Notes: generated by a model from the sequence alone, not told the origin. Counted from the first letter of the stretch, positions 1 to 7,747 are shown. The stretch: 18,248 nt of DNA from Bacteroidetes bacterium UBA7368 (GCA_002469915.1 DKOG01000043.1:1-18248); one strand, 5' to 3'. Numbers and translations are program-made.

Positions 1-750
1 CTTGAGGTCTCGTTCACGGGGGTAGGAGTAATAGAGGATAATCACATTTATGTGAGTCGCCGAGGGCCGGTAAACCCAAGGGGCACGTTTATTCTTCCGC
101 ATAACACGATCATGGAGTTTGACGGCAACGGTGTCAATGTTCAATCCATTGTTACGCTTCATCCGACTCGAGAGAGTTTGCGCAGTTCGCTATTCCCCGT
201 TGATGTAGCCACCTACGTCCATCCTCCGCAGCGCTCGTTTTTTCCGCAGACTAGGGATTTTCTGATTCTACAGTCCACTGGATTGGATGATGTCGTGAGT
301 GGCGGGCTTGCGCCGGCGCAGCAGCTTCGCTATTCGGCGCTTTCTGTTCGTGTAGTACCGACATCCGATGGTGTTGAATATCGACCGGACACAGACATGC
401 TTCGTATCGCTGCAGACCCTGATCGGGGGGACGCATTCTTGTACGACGAATTCCGATTCAAGAGTCCTACTGACATTACGGTTGCGGCTGATGGTACCAA
501 CTTTATTTTTGTAACCGATGGTGGATCTGATTCACTGTACGTGTTTACCGGACAGGGTGTTGAAGGAGTTACTCCTCCTCCTGGGTCTCGATCAACCCGT
601 CCTGTTATTGTCTCTTTCGGGGGTGCAGGAGATGGAGCGCTTCAATTTCGCGAGCCTCAAGGTGTCGCTTATTTTCAGCGTATCGTTTACGTAGCGGATT
701 CGGGAAATAATCGAATAGGCCGATTCCGGCTGAATACGGATTTTGAATGA
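1..750 (+). CDS. NHL-repeat beta-propeller protein, 3' part (5' end outside window)
   Basis: The reading frame is open from base 1 and ends at TGA 748-750, giving about 249 codons of a protein that starts before the window. An internal GTG at 52 could be taken as a start, but the upstream codons continue in frame with the same character, so I treat the gene as 5'-partial. The last ~100 residues hold two NHL-type blades: a 'SPTDITVAADG..IFVTDGGSDSLYVF' segment and a 'FREPQGVAYFQRIVYVADSGNNRIGRF' segment. These match the usual NHL pattern of a 'P.GIAV' strand followed by 'VADSGNNRI'. NHL propellers generally mediate binding in secreted or surface proteins; no catalytic residues are visible. The missing N-terminus prevents recognition of a signal peptide or lipobox. 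Its stop codon overlaps the start of the next gene (ATGA at 747-750), suggesting co-transcription with the exported nuclease-like protein. Confidence 0.8.
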   Translation, partial: LEVSFTGVGVIEDNHIYVSRRGPVNPRGTFILPHNTIMEFDGNGVNVQSIVTLHPTRESLRSSLFPVDVATYVHPPQRSFFPQTRDFLILQSTGLDDVVSGGLAPAQQLRYSALSVRVVPTSDGVEYRPDTDMLRIAADPDRGDAFLYDEFRFKSPTDITVAADGTNFIFVTDGGSDSLYVFTGQGVEGVTPPPGSRSTRPVIVSFGGAGDGALQFREPQGVAYFQRIVYVADSGNNRIGRFRLNTDFE

Positions 751-1958
751 CATCAATTCAACGTGATGAGGAAGGCATGCGTTTTGAAAAACGGCAAATC
801 AGTCAGAGTAGATTCATTTTTATGCTGTTGGCTCTCGCTTGGTCTTCAATGCAATCGGCAAGCGCCCAAATTGAAGTCGTTGGTACAGATGCAACGCTCG
901 ACGTAGCCACATGGAATATTGAGTGGTTTGGCGCCTCTTACAACGGGCCCTCTGATGATGCCGTTCAAGTACAAAATGTGGCCGATATTGTGCTCGGTAC
1001 GGGTATTGATCTTTGGGCGGTTCAGGAAATTGCCAGCATACCGAGAACCGAAGAACTGCTCAGCTTATTGCCCGATAAATGGGACATGATTCTTGCGGAA
1101 AGTGGTCAGCAACGGCTCGGCTATTTATATGACTCGGATGTTCTTTCGCTTCGGTCTAGAGCGCACATCTTAACCGATTTCAATCGGGCCTTTGCAACGC
1201 GACCTCCGCTCAAGGCTGAGTTTGAAGTTCAGCTTCCTGATACGTCGTTCATTGTAACGGTCATCAATGTGCATATGAAGGCCTTTTCCGATGCCGATTC
1301 CTATGCGCGAAGGGTTGAAGCAGCGCAACGCGTTAAGAACCACATAGACTTTACGAGTCTTTCTAGCCAACCCGTCTTGTTCATGGGGGATTTTAATGAC
1401 AAACTTCAATCATCCACTCATGCAGGACTGACGTCTCCCTACGCTCCCTTTGTAAATGATCCGCAGGATTATCGGATGCTTACCCTGCCTATTGAGCAGG
1501 CAGGGATTGGTACGTATCTGGGTGGATCAACTATTGATCATATTGTAGTCACAGATGAGATGGCAGACCTGTGGGTAGACGGATCAACACAAGTTCTTAC
1601 ACGGTTGGTAACGGTTAATGGGTATGCTGTGCGCACATCGGATCATTTACCTGTTGTGGCCTCTTTCGGCCGAGTTACGGGAACAGATGTTGAAGAAATC
1701 CCGGTACACTCCAATCGAAACCTTTCGCTTTCTCTCTATCCCAACCCGGCCTCTGACCGGTTGAATGTTGCTTGGGATGAGACATCAAATGGATCTGTTC
1801 GCGTTGAACTCATTGACCTGATGGGCCGAGTTGTCCAGTCTACTTCGACCACAGTATCGGATTTCAATATTGACTTGACGTCATTTTCGCCGGGGCTGTA
1901 TCTCGTTCGAGTTCAGAAAGGCGAGACGGTAACATCCAAAGTATTCATTCGGCGATAA
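747..1958 (+). CDS. T9SS-exported endonuclease/exonuclease/phosphatase family protein
   Basis: This encodes 403 residues from ATG 747, or 393 from the in-frame ATG at 777, which has GAGGAAGG just upstream. A signal peptide (hydrophobic ~24-36, ending 'SASAQ' near 41) precedes an EEP (DNase I-like) domain at ~50-310. The family's catalytic set is complete: WNIEW (N57), VQE (E94), NVH (H176), GDFN (D215, N217), TIDH (D264) and SDHLP (D299, H300). EEP enzymes cleave phosphodiester or phosphomonoester bonds in nucleic acids, lipids or inositides using Mg2+; which substrate applies here cannot be read from the sequence. Residues ~327-403 form a type A T9SS sorting domain ('LYPNPASDRLNV', then 'SPGLYLVRV' and a basic end), so the protein is predicted to cross the outer membrane and stay at the surface or be released. 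A secreted nuclease for nutrient scavenging is the likeliest role (inference). Confidence 0.93.
   Translation: MTSIQRDEEGMRFEKRQISQSRFIFMLLALAWSSMQSASAQIEVVGTDATLDVATWNIEWFGASYNGPSDDAVQVQNVADIVLGTGIDLWAVQEIASIPRTEELLSLLPDKWDMILAESGQQRLGYLYDSDVLSLRSRAHILTDFNRAFATRPPLKAEFEVQLPDTSFIVTVINVHMKAFSDADSYARRVEAAQRVKNHIDFTSLSSQPVLFMGDFNDKLQSSTHAGLTSPYAPFVNDPQDYRMLTLPIEQAGIGTYLGGSTIDHIVVTDEMADLWVDGSTQVLTRLVTVNGYAVRTSDHLPVVASFGRVTGTDVEEIPVHSNRNLSLSLYPNPASDRLNVAWDETSNGSVRVELIDLMGRVVQSTSTTVSDFNIDLTSFSPGLYLVRVQKGETVTSKVFIRR
768..775 (+). promoter_or_regulatory. Possible ribosome binding site for the internal ATG at 777
   Basis: GAGGAAGG lies immediately upstream of an in-frame ATG at 777, 30 bases inside the longer reading frame that starts at 747. 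The spacing is very short. It raises the possibility that translation starts at 777, which would place the signal peptide nearer the N-terminus (MRFEKRQISQ...). The ATGA overlap with the preceding gene favours 747 instead. The choice is unresolved. Confidence 0.35.
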
Positions 1959-1984
1959 GCCGAGGTGAGAGAGGAGCTCTTCTT

Positions 1985-2755
1985 TTATTCTATCGGAATG
2001 TTGAAATACGTATCAGGGTAAGGCTCGTCTTCGAGCGTGTAGTGCCACCATTCATTCACGTAGTTTTTGAATCCGGCTTCCTCCAAAAGGTCCTTAAGGA
2101 TCATTCGGTTTTCCATCTGAATGCCCACGATGGCTGGGTTTTCCGTATGAGATAGCTCGTCGAAATAGTCAAAAGGAGTACCCATGTCGAGCGGAGTACC
2201 CTCTTGGGTTAGTGTCAGGTCAACTGTGCTTCCCCGACTGTGTCCAGATCTTGCAGCAATGTACCCTCTATCAAACAGCTCTGATTTGGGTACTTCTGGG
2301 TAGTAGGTCTTTTTGTTTATCGTGTCAGTCAAGTCGGCTCCCCATTCTACGAAATGGTCCACCGCTTGTTGAGGTCGATAGCCGTCATATACCAGAAAAG
2401 AATAGCCACGATCATGGGCTTGGATCTGAGCGCGCGAAAGAGCCTCTGCCGCTTCTCGTGTTAACATGACCTCTGGTGCAAGATATCCGCGGATTGGTCT
2501 TCCCATGAAGTTGTCACTGCCAAAATATTTTGGATCCTGCGCAATGGAAGAATCGATTTCGGAGAGTCGGACGAGGGATGAAGGCATAAGATGGGGGGTG
2601 CTGGAGGAGGTACGGTCCGTGATGGAATGCCGTAAGGATGTAGTGGTCCCTTTGAAATCATTCAGATGGGAAAACGATGTGTCGCTCGGTGTGCAATCGG
2701 ACGTAAGAAGGGAGGCAGCAACTAGAAGAAGGAGGGAGAAGGAGTGATTAGTCAT
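1985..2755 (-). CDS. D-alanyl-D-alanine dipeptidase (VanX/DdpX-like, peptidase M15D), exported
   Basis: This 256-residue protein has the hallmarks of the VanX/DdpX zinc D,D-dipeptidases, which hydrolyse D-Ala-D-Ala released from or destined for peptidoglycan. Visible motifs are YDGYRP with the substrate-site Arg (R127), SGHSRGSTVDLT with two Zn ligands (H172, D179), and NEWWHY with the catalytic Glu (E235) and third Zn ligand (H238). The N-terminus has a hydrophobic stretch (residues 6-17) followed by Cys21 in 'LLTSDC'. That is a poor lipobox because Asp sits at -1, so it may be a periplasmic protein rather than a lipoprotein. Residues ~22-60 are Ser/Thr-rich, probably a linker. No vanH, vanA or vanRS is nearby, so a role in cell-wall turnover or dipeptide nutrition is far likelier than glycopeptide resistance. 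It lies 66 bases downstream of the cphA fragment on the same strand and converges on the nuclease gene. Confidence 0.92.
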   Translation of the reverse strand: MTNHSFSLLLLVAASLLTSDCTPSDTSFSHLNDFKGTTTSLRHSITDRTSSSTPHLMPSSLVRLSEIDSSIAQDPKYFGSDNFMGRPIRGYLAPEVMLTREAAEALSRAQIQAHDRGYSFLVYDGYRPQQAVDHFVEWGADLTDTINKKTYYPEVPKSELFDRGYIAARSGHSRGSTVDLTLTQEGTPLDMGTPFDYFDELSHTENPAIVGIQMENRMILKDLLEEAGFKNYVNEWWHYTLEDEPYPDTYFNIPIE

Positions 2756-2821
2756 CGATTCAGGCCGGTGGCTGGAAAACGAAAACAGAAAATAGTCTGA
2801 AAGTCCTTGAAGAACCTAGAC

Positions 2822-3548
2822 CTAGTCGAGGGTCTGTTGATGCTGGATTTCAGCAAGGCATTCCATTCGTTCTCCTTTGACCAGAAGCATGAGTAAATCG
2901 CACGCCTGCGCACGGTTGAACGCCTCCCGAACCGCAATGAGTTCACTGGAGAACTGATCCGTCGTCATTCCGTGTTGGGCAAACTCATCAGCTAGCAGCT
3001 GTGGAACACCTCCCTTTCCCATCTCGCGTTCATAGCCTACACAGTCGGAAACAAGTACTTCATCTACTCCAGAAGCTGCGGCCACACGCGCTAAGTCTCT
3101 TATTTCCGTTTCCGTGCGATCTCCAGCCGTACTCAATACCATTATTCGCTTCTTGGCGCCTAGCCGAGCGGTGGTATCTAGAATGGCCTTTAGGCCATGG
3201 GGGTTATGGGCGTAATCAAGTAAAACCCTAATATTTCTCACGTCGAAATAATTGCTACGACCTGGGTTGTTTTCGAATGAGCTCTCAAATGATGTGAGTC
3301 CGGTTCGAATAGCTTCTTCTGGCATGCCAAGTCCTATGGCCAGGGCTGTAGCGGCCAAAGCGTTAGACACATTATAGGTTGCTTTGCCACCTAGCGTGAT
3401 AGGGATATCTGCAACCCGCGCGATAGCTGTGGTCTGACCATCGAAAACGGCGGTAATCATGCCATTTCGAATGGCAACCGAGTCGTTGGGTGTTTCAGAA
3501 AGCAGTGAAAACCAGCAGATACGTTGATCTGGAAATGTTTTGGACGCC
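2822..3548 (-). pseudogene. cphA: Cyanophycin synthetase, C-terminal fragment (5' two-thirds missing)
   Basis: About 240 residues match the end of cyanophycin synthetase, the ATP-dependent enzyme that builds the Asp-Arg storage polymer. The order is that of a Mur-ligase C-terminal half: an ICWFSLL strand, 'IPITLGGKATYNVSNALAA' with the conserved G-A-xx-N-x-x-NALAA, 'NNPGRSNYF', the DYAHNPHGL motif, STAGDR, and a C-terminal 'ACDLLMLLVKGERM' strand. The N-terminal ATP-grasp domain and the Mur P-loop region (GTNGKTT type) are absent; CphA is normally near 900 residues. The frame enters directly from the 5' part of iadA, out of frame with it, near 3546. An ATG at 3619 in this frame lies inside the iadA-coding stretch and would give a 265-residue chimera with a meaningless N-terminus. 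No polymerisation activity is expected from what remains. A related MurE-like ligase is the alternative identity, but the DYAHNP and NALAA context favours CphA. Confidence 0.78.
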
Positions 3549-3755
3549 TCCACCGCCTGTAACATGAGCATGGGCATCAATAAATCCAGGAATGAGCCGG
3601 GCCCCTGCAGCATCCACATGATCCACGTTCAAAAGGGGATCCAATTGAGGCTTCTCCTGGCCGATGTATGCGATGTGGCCTCCGGCCACGAGCACGTGCA
3701 TCATCCCCAGATGATGAGGTGCATATACATCCGCATTTGAAATGAGAATCAACAT
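3546..3755 (-). pseudogene. iadA: Isoaspartyl dipeptidase (IadA, M38), N-terminal fragment
   Basis: Translation from ATG 3755 reads MLILISNADVYAPHHLG, then 'VLVAGGHIAYIG' and 'GARLIPGFIDAHAHVTGGGG'. This is the start of beta-aspartyl (isoaspartyl) dipeptidase: the small beta-sandwich, then the PGFID-x-H-x-H metal-binding motif (His62 and His64 from this Met) and the family's GGGG. After the four glycines, similarity stops and the frame ends within ~16 codons at 3495-3497. IadA is normally ~390 residues, so roughly five-sixths, including the carboxylated Lys, the remaining His ligands and the catalytic Asp, is missing. IadA hydrolyses isoaspartyl dipeptides, including beta-Asp-Arg released from cyanophycin, so its place beside a cphA fragment makes biochemical sense. 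In-frame start codons upstream (ATG 3794) add 13 residues that do not look like the family. Confidence 0.8.
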
Positions 3756-4048
3756 AATCGAACCGAAGCTTCGGGTTTTTTGGGCAATCGACAATTATAC
3801 ATCGTCTTATGTGGATTGATCGTTCAATCACGGTTAATTCCGCGCATATTTACGTCTCTCCAGTCGGAGGTCCCGCTCGATAATAATCGTATGATTCCCT
3901 TCCAGAAGCTATGAGAAACGACAAACGGTTCAAGGCATTTTTTGACTAGTTACAATTTGAAGCAAGTTGATCTTCAAGAAGAGGTTGATCGGATAATCAG
4001 TCGGTGGTACTATGCGGAGATCAATCATTCATCTTGATTCAAGCCGCT
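3756..4048. other. Divergent intergenic region (iadA fragment / BNR gene)
   Basis: This 293-base gap separates the minus-strand iadA fragment from the plus-strand BNR gene and should hold promoters for both directions. I see no convincing promoter pair of either the classical or the Bacteroidota type. A 12-base palindrome (CCGAAGCTTCGG) followed by six T lies at 3763-3781, just upstream of the iadA ATG. A GTG at 4004 in frame with the BNR gene is unlikely to be a start because it adds 15 residues before a well-formed signal peptide. Confidence 0.4.
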
Positions 4049-7000
4049 ATGTCCCGCTTTTTCACGGCACTTCTCGTGCTCGTATTTTTTGCTTTTGATA
4101 TATCCGCACAGGACTTTTCCGAAGATTTTGAAGACCTTTCGTTCCGATACGTAGGCCCCTCTCGTGGAGGTCGGGTAACAGCAGTTGCCGGCCATCGAGC
4201 CACTCCTCGAACCTTTTTTATGGGAGCAACGGGAGGTGGAGTGTGGAAAACCACCGATGCCGGAGCGAATTGGAACAATGTTTCTGACGGTTTTTTCGAA
4301 ACGGGCTCCATTGGATCTATTGATGTAGCGGATACGAATCCTGACCTAGTGTGGGTTGGAACGGGGTCTGATGGTATCCGGAGCAATGTGATAATTGGCA
4401 GAGGGATCTACAAGTCAGTCGACGGCGGAGAGACCTGGGAATACAAGGGGCTCAGAGATGGAGGTCAGCTCGGATCCGTGGTTATTCACCCAACGAACCC
4501 GGAGGTTGTTTATGTGGCGGCGCTAGGAAGCCCATTTGGTTCAAATCCCGAGAGAGGGATTTACAAGACACAGGACGGAGGAGATACCTGGAATCACGTT
4601 TTGTTTGTGTCTGACAAGACGGGCGGTGTGGATATCGAATTGGATCCCTCAAATCCGGATGTAATCTATGCGGCCATGTGGAGGGCAGAGCGCAAACCTT
4701 GGACCATTATTAGTGGAGACCACGGTGAAGAAGATGGCGTGTATGTATCGCGCGACGCTGGCGTAACCTGGCAGCGCAAAACGGTCGGACTACCTACCGA
4801 CCTAATTGGCAAGATCGATTTTGCAGTCTCGGCAGATGATCCGAGCCGAGTGTATGCCCTCGTTGAAACGGATCCTGAGCGCGAAGGATTGTATCGCTCG
4901 AATGATCGCGGAGAGACCTGGCACCTGGTTAACACCTACCGATCTCTCATGGATAGGCCGTTTTACTACACGAATATTGATGCAAACCCCTCTAATGCTG
5001 ATCATCTATATGTGAACAGCACGGGCTACTTCGAATCAGAAGATGCGGGTCTAAACTGGTCTCGTCGCTCCACGCCTCATGGGGATAACCACGACATGTG
5101 GATCAATCCGGATGACAGCAACATTTTCATTCAGTCGAACGATGGTGGAGCCAATGTGACGCTGGATGGCGGCGCAACATGGTCCACTCAGAAGAATCAA
5201 CCGACCGCTGAATTGTATCAAGTGGATGTGGATGACAGAAATCCGTACTGGTTATATGCGGGGCAGCAGGACAACTCAACGATTGCAGTTCCCAGTAACT
5301 CAACGGGTAACAGGCAAGGTGGTCCTGAGTCGTATTGGGAAGCCGTAGGTGGGTGTGAAACCGGACCTGCAGTGCCCAAGCCCGGAGACGCGGATATCGT
5401 GTTTTCCAATTGTAAAGGGCGGTTTTACCAGTATTCCCGAAGGACTGGACAATCTCGAAATTACTATGTGGGCGCGGCCAATATGTATGGTCGCAATCCT
5501 GCTGAGTTAAAGATACGATTCCAGCGCACGGTGCCGATCGAAGTATCTCCACATGATCCCAATGTGGTCTATCATGGCTCCCAGTACGTTCATAAGACGG
5601 TGGACGGCGGGGGAACTTGGTTGACCATCAGCCCTGATCTCACAGCCTTTCGTCCTGAGCGTCAGATGGTTTCTGGAAGTCCTATCACGCGAGATGTGAC
5701 GGGGGAAGAACACTACTCTGTGCTTTATGCGATTGAAGAGTCTCCGGTTCAGGAAGGGGTGATATGGACGGGTGCCAATGATGGTCCGGTTTTCTTGACA
5801 AAGGATGGCGGGACGACGTGGACGAATGTAACGCCAACGAATATGCCGCCAGAAGGGCGCATCCAGAGTATTGATGCCTCTCCGCATGCTGCAGGTACAG
5901 CATACGTGGCAGGATATCGCTATCTCTTGAACGACTTCGAACCCTACATCTACAAAACAGATGATTTTGGAGCGACATGGATTCGACTGACTGATGGAGC
6001 CAACGGTATCGCAATCGATACCCCGGTTCGGGTTGTACGGGAAGATCCACACCGCCAGGGCATGTTGTTTGCAGGAACGGAATATGGTTTTTACGTCTCC
6101 ATGAACGACGGGGGAGAATGGCATCGATTCGATTCAGGCTTGCCGGCAAGTCCCATTACTGATATTCGTATCAATAAGGGCGACATCGTGTTATCGACTA
6201 TGGGACGTGGATTCTGGATTTTAGATGATATCTCTTCATTGCGCTCATTTACGAGTTCGGACGAAGCCCAACTTGTGAAACCAAGGGCCACCTTTCGGTC
6301 TCGTCGATTTGCTCGGGGTGGTGGTCCAGCTGCGCCCCAGTATGCTTCTGCAGGAGTGAAGCTGGACTATTTCATTCCGGCTGACATGGAGGGAGATGTC
6401 TCTCTTGTTATTAGTCAGAACGGTAAGCCTATTCGCGAATACAAAAACACACCTGCCTCAGAAGGCCGTACGCCAGACCAAGGTATGAGGGCGCCTCGAG
6501 GTAGAAGTGCTGGAAACAAGGCGCTGGAAAGCACGAAAGGCATGCATCGCTTTGTATGGGATATGCGCGTAGATGGGCCTGAGGATGAGAATGGTAAGAA
6601 AACTCGCGGGCCTTTGGCCGTACCTGGATCGTATTCGGCTTCCCTTCAAGTTGGGGATTGGACGGCCGACCAACCCATCGATTTGCTAATCGATCCCTTG
6701 GTCGAAGCCGAAGGTATTGGTATTGATGATCTGATTGCGCAGCACGAATTCAATTGGAAAATGGCCGAGCTATCGGCTGAAGCCAGAGCGCTTACCAGTA
6801 AAGTAAAGGCGTTGTTAGAAAACGTCCCATCCGAGGCTGAAATCAAGGAAAAAGGGAATAGAGACAGAAGACGTCGATTGCCGGATGTATCGAACTCACC
6901 CACAGATGAGCTCAACTATGTGCTTTCGCAGCTTGAAACCGACAATTCAGATAGTTACCCCCCACCGATGTTACTCAGCCAGATTGGCTATTTGGGTAGT

Positions 7001-7138
7001 ATGACCTCCTCGGCGGATCAGCGTCCTGGCAATGAGGCCTACGTACGCTTTGATGAGCTTCGCAGGGAATTGACCATGCTAAGCGACCGAGCGCAGATTG
7101 CCGAACAAGCCATACACGAAGCCCAAAACAAGGAGTAA
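4049..7138 (+). CDS. Secreted BNR/sortilin-like (VPS10-type) repeat protein annotated as glycosyl hydrolase
   Basis: From ATG 4049 the protein is 1029 residues; this Met gives a clean signal peptide (MSRFFTALLVLVFFAFDISAQ). At least nine BNR/Asp-box hairpins of the S/T-x-D-x-G-x-T-W type follow, near residues 62-75 (KTTDAGANW), 122-131 (KSVDGGETW), 173-182 (KTQDGGDTW), 233-242, 283-292, 330-339, 370-379, 515-524, 583-592 and 635-644, then 'GRGFWILDD' near 720. This describes two stacked beta-propellers as in sortilin/VPS10 and oligoxyloglucan hydrolase-like families. Residues ~740-1029 form a beta-rich segment with 'MHRFVWDMR' and a helical, charged tail, as in full-length bacterial relatives. 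Automatic annotation usually says glycosyl hydrolase, but I see no diagnostic catalytic residues, so enzymatic activity is unproven. No T9SS sorting domain is visible. It ends 3 bases before the AhpD-like gene, suggesting a shared transcript. Confidence 0.9.
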   Translation: MSRFFTALLVLVFFAFDISAQDFSEDFEDLSFRYVGPSRGGRVTAVAGHRATPRTFFMGATGGGVWKTTDAGANWNNVSDGFFETGSIGSIDVADTNPDLVWVGTGSDGIRSNVIIGRGIYKSVDGGETWEYKGLRDGGQLGSVVIHPTNPEVVYVAALGSPFGSNPERGIYKTQDGGDTWNHVLFVSDKTGGVDIELDPSNPDVIYAAMWRAERKPWTIISGDHGEEDGVYVSRDAGVTWQRKTVGLPTDLIGKIDFAVSADDPSRVYALVETDPEREGLYRSNDRGETWHLVNTYRSLMDRPFYYTNIDANPSNADHLYVNSTGYFESEDAGLNWSRRSTPHGDNHDMWINPDDSNIFIQSNDGGANVTLDGGATWSTQKNQPTAELYQVDVDDRNPYWLYAGQQDNSTIAVPSNSTGNRQGGPESYWEAVGGCETGPAVPKPGDADIVFSNCKGRFYQYSRRTGQSRNYYVGAANMYGRNPAELKIRFQRTVPIEVSPHDPNVVYHGSQYVHKTVDGGGTWLTISPDLTAFRPERQMVSGSPITRDVTGEEHYSVLYAIEESPVQEGVIWTGANDGPVFLTKDGGTTWTNVTPTNMPPEGRIQSIDASPHAAGTAYVAGYRYLLNDFEPYIYKTDDFGATWIRLTDGANGIAIDTPVRVVREDPHRQGMLFAGTEYGFYVSMNDGGEWHRFDSGLPASPITDIRINKGDIVLSTMGRGFWILDDISSLRSFTSSDEAQLVKPRATFRSRRFARGGGPAAPQYASAGVKLDYFIPADMEGDVSLVISQNGKPIREYKNTPASEGRTPDQGMRAPRGRSAGNKALESTKGMHRFVWDMRVDGPEDENGKKTRGPLAVPGSYSASLQVGDWTADQPIDLLIDPLVEAEGIGIDDLIAQHEFNWKMAELSAEARALTSKVKALLENVPSEAEIKEKGNRDRRRRLPDVSNSPTDELNYVLSQLETDNSDSYPPPMLLSQIGYLGSMTSSADQRPGNEAYVRFDELRRELTMLSDRAQIAEQAIHEAQNKE
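7130..7135 (+). promoter_or_regulatory. Ribosome binding site of the AhpD-like gene
   Basis: AAGGAG ends six bases before ATG 7142 and lies inside the last codons of the BNR gene. It is one of the few clear Shine-Dalgarno sites in this window, where most genes have none, and it fixes the start of the downstream gene. Confidence 0.6.
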
Positions 7139-7141
7139 CCC

Positions 7142-7747
7142 ATGAGTTGGATTCGCACTATTCCCTTTGGAGAAGCACAAGGGAAGCTAAAGAAGCTGTA
7201 CAAACGCGTGGCTGGGCCGCAGAATAACGTAGACAATATCATGATGGCGCACAGCCTGCGCCCCCACACCATGGAAGGCCACATGATGCTCTACAAGAAT
7301 GTGTTGCACCATGCGGACAACGAAGTAGATAAATGGCTGCTCGAAGCCATTGGCGTCTATGTCAGTCTATTGAATCGGTGCTGGTATTGTGTAGATCATC
7401 ACTTTGAGGGATTGAAGCGGTTGATAGATGATCCGATCCGCGCGGCAGCGATTCGTGAAGCCCTTGATTCTGAACGATTTGAAGGCGCCTTTTCAGAAAA
7501 AGAAGAGGAGGTCTTTCATTATGCTCGTACGCTCACGTTGGCTCCATTTTCTCTGCGTATGAATGAGATTGAAGAGATGTGGAGATGGGGGTGGAAGGAC
7601 GCAGAGATTTTGGAGATTAACCAGGTCGTTGCCTACTTCAACTACGCCAATCGAACCGTGCTGGGTCTTGGGGTGGAGACATCTGGAGACCTGCTTGGAC
7701 TTTCTCCCGGTGATTCAGACGATCCGGAAAACTGGCAGCACACCTAG
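7142..7747 (+). CDS. Peroxidase-related / AhpD-like carboxymuconolactone decarboxylase-family protein
   Basis: This is a 201-residue, all-helical-looking cytoplasmic protein without signal peptide. Residues 76-90 read 'LLNRCWYCVDHHFEG', the CxxC-xxx-H active site (C80, C83, H87) of the AhpD/CMD superfamily. Length and layout fit the 'uncharacterised peroxidase-related enzyme' branch, which is related to AhpD; the second half contains 'EEEVFHYARTLTLAP' and 'INQVVAYFNYANRTVLGLGVE', typical of the same branch. Members reduce peroxides or act as thiol-disulfide partners through the two cysteines; the physiological reductant is unknown here. The gene starts 3 bases after the BNR stop with a good ribosome binding site, so translation is probably coupled to that of the exported propeller protein, although no functional link between the families is established. 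Confidence 0.9.
   Translation: MSWIRTIPFGEAQGKLKKLYKRVAGPQNNVDNIMMAHSLRPHTMEGHMMLYKNVLHHADNEVDKWLLEAIGVYVSLLNRCWYCVDHHFEGLKRLIDDPIRAAAIREALDSERFEGAFSEKEEEVFHYARTLTLAPFSLRMNEIEEMWRWGWKDAEILEINQVVAYFNYANRTVLGLGVETSGDLLGLSPGDSDDPENWQHT

Noticed and set aside
1949..1978. Small hairpins between the convergent nuclease and M15 genes
   Set aside because: Stems of 5-6 bp without a proper T run in either direction; too weak to call a bidirectional terminator.
1985..2755. Vancomycin-resistance VanX
   Set aside because: The protein has an export signal and there is no vanHA or vanRS nearby; the family motif alone does not indicate resistance.
3761..3781. Palindrome CCGAAGCTTCGG followed by six T, resembling a plus-strand terminator
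   Set aside because: The stem is only 4-6 bp with a bulge, and no plus-strand gene lies upstream for it to end; it sits just before the minus-strand iadA start.
4004..4048. GTG 4004 as start of the BNR gene
   Set aside because: It adds a polar 15-residue extension in front of a complete signal peptide beginning at ATG 4049.
4221..6125. Recurring D-x-G-x-T-W coding repeats as DNA-level tandem repeats
   Set aside because: They are protein-level Asp-box motifs at irregular spacing with diverged codons, not nucleotide repeats.
5127..6149. Long antisense reading frames (141-205 codons) inside the BNR gene
   Set aside because: They lie opposite a repeat-rich gene with clear domain support and their translations are rich in Arg, His, Ser and Pro with no domain pattern.
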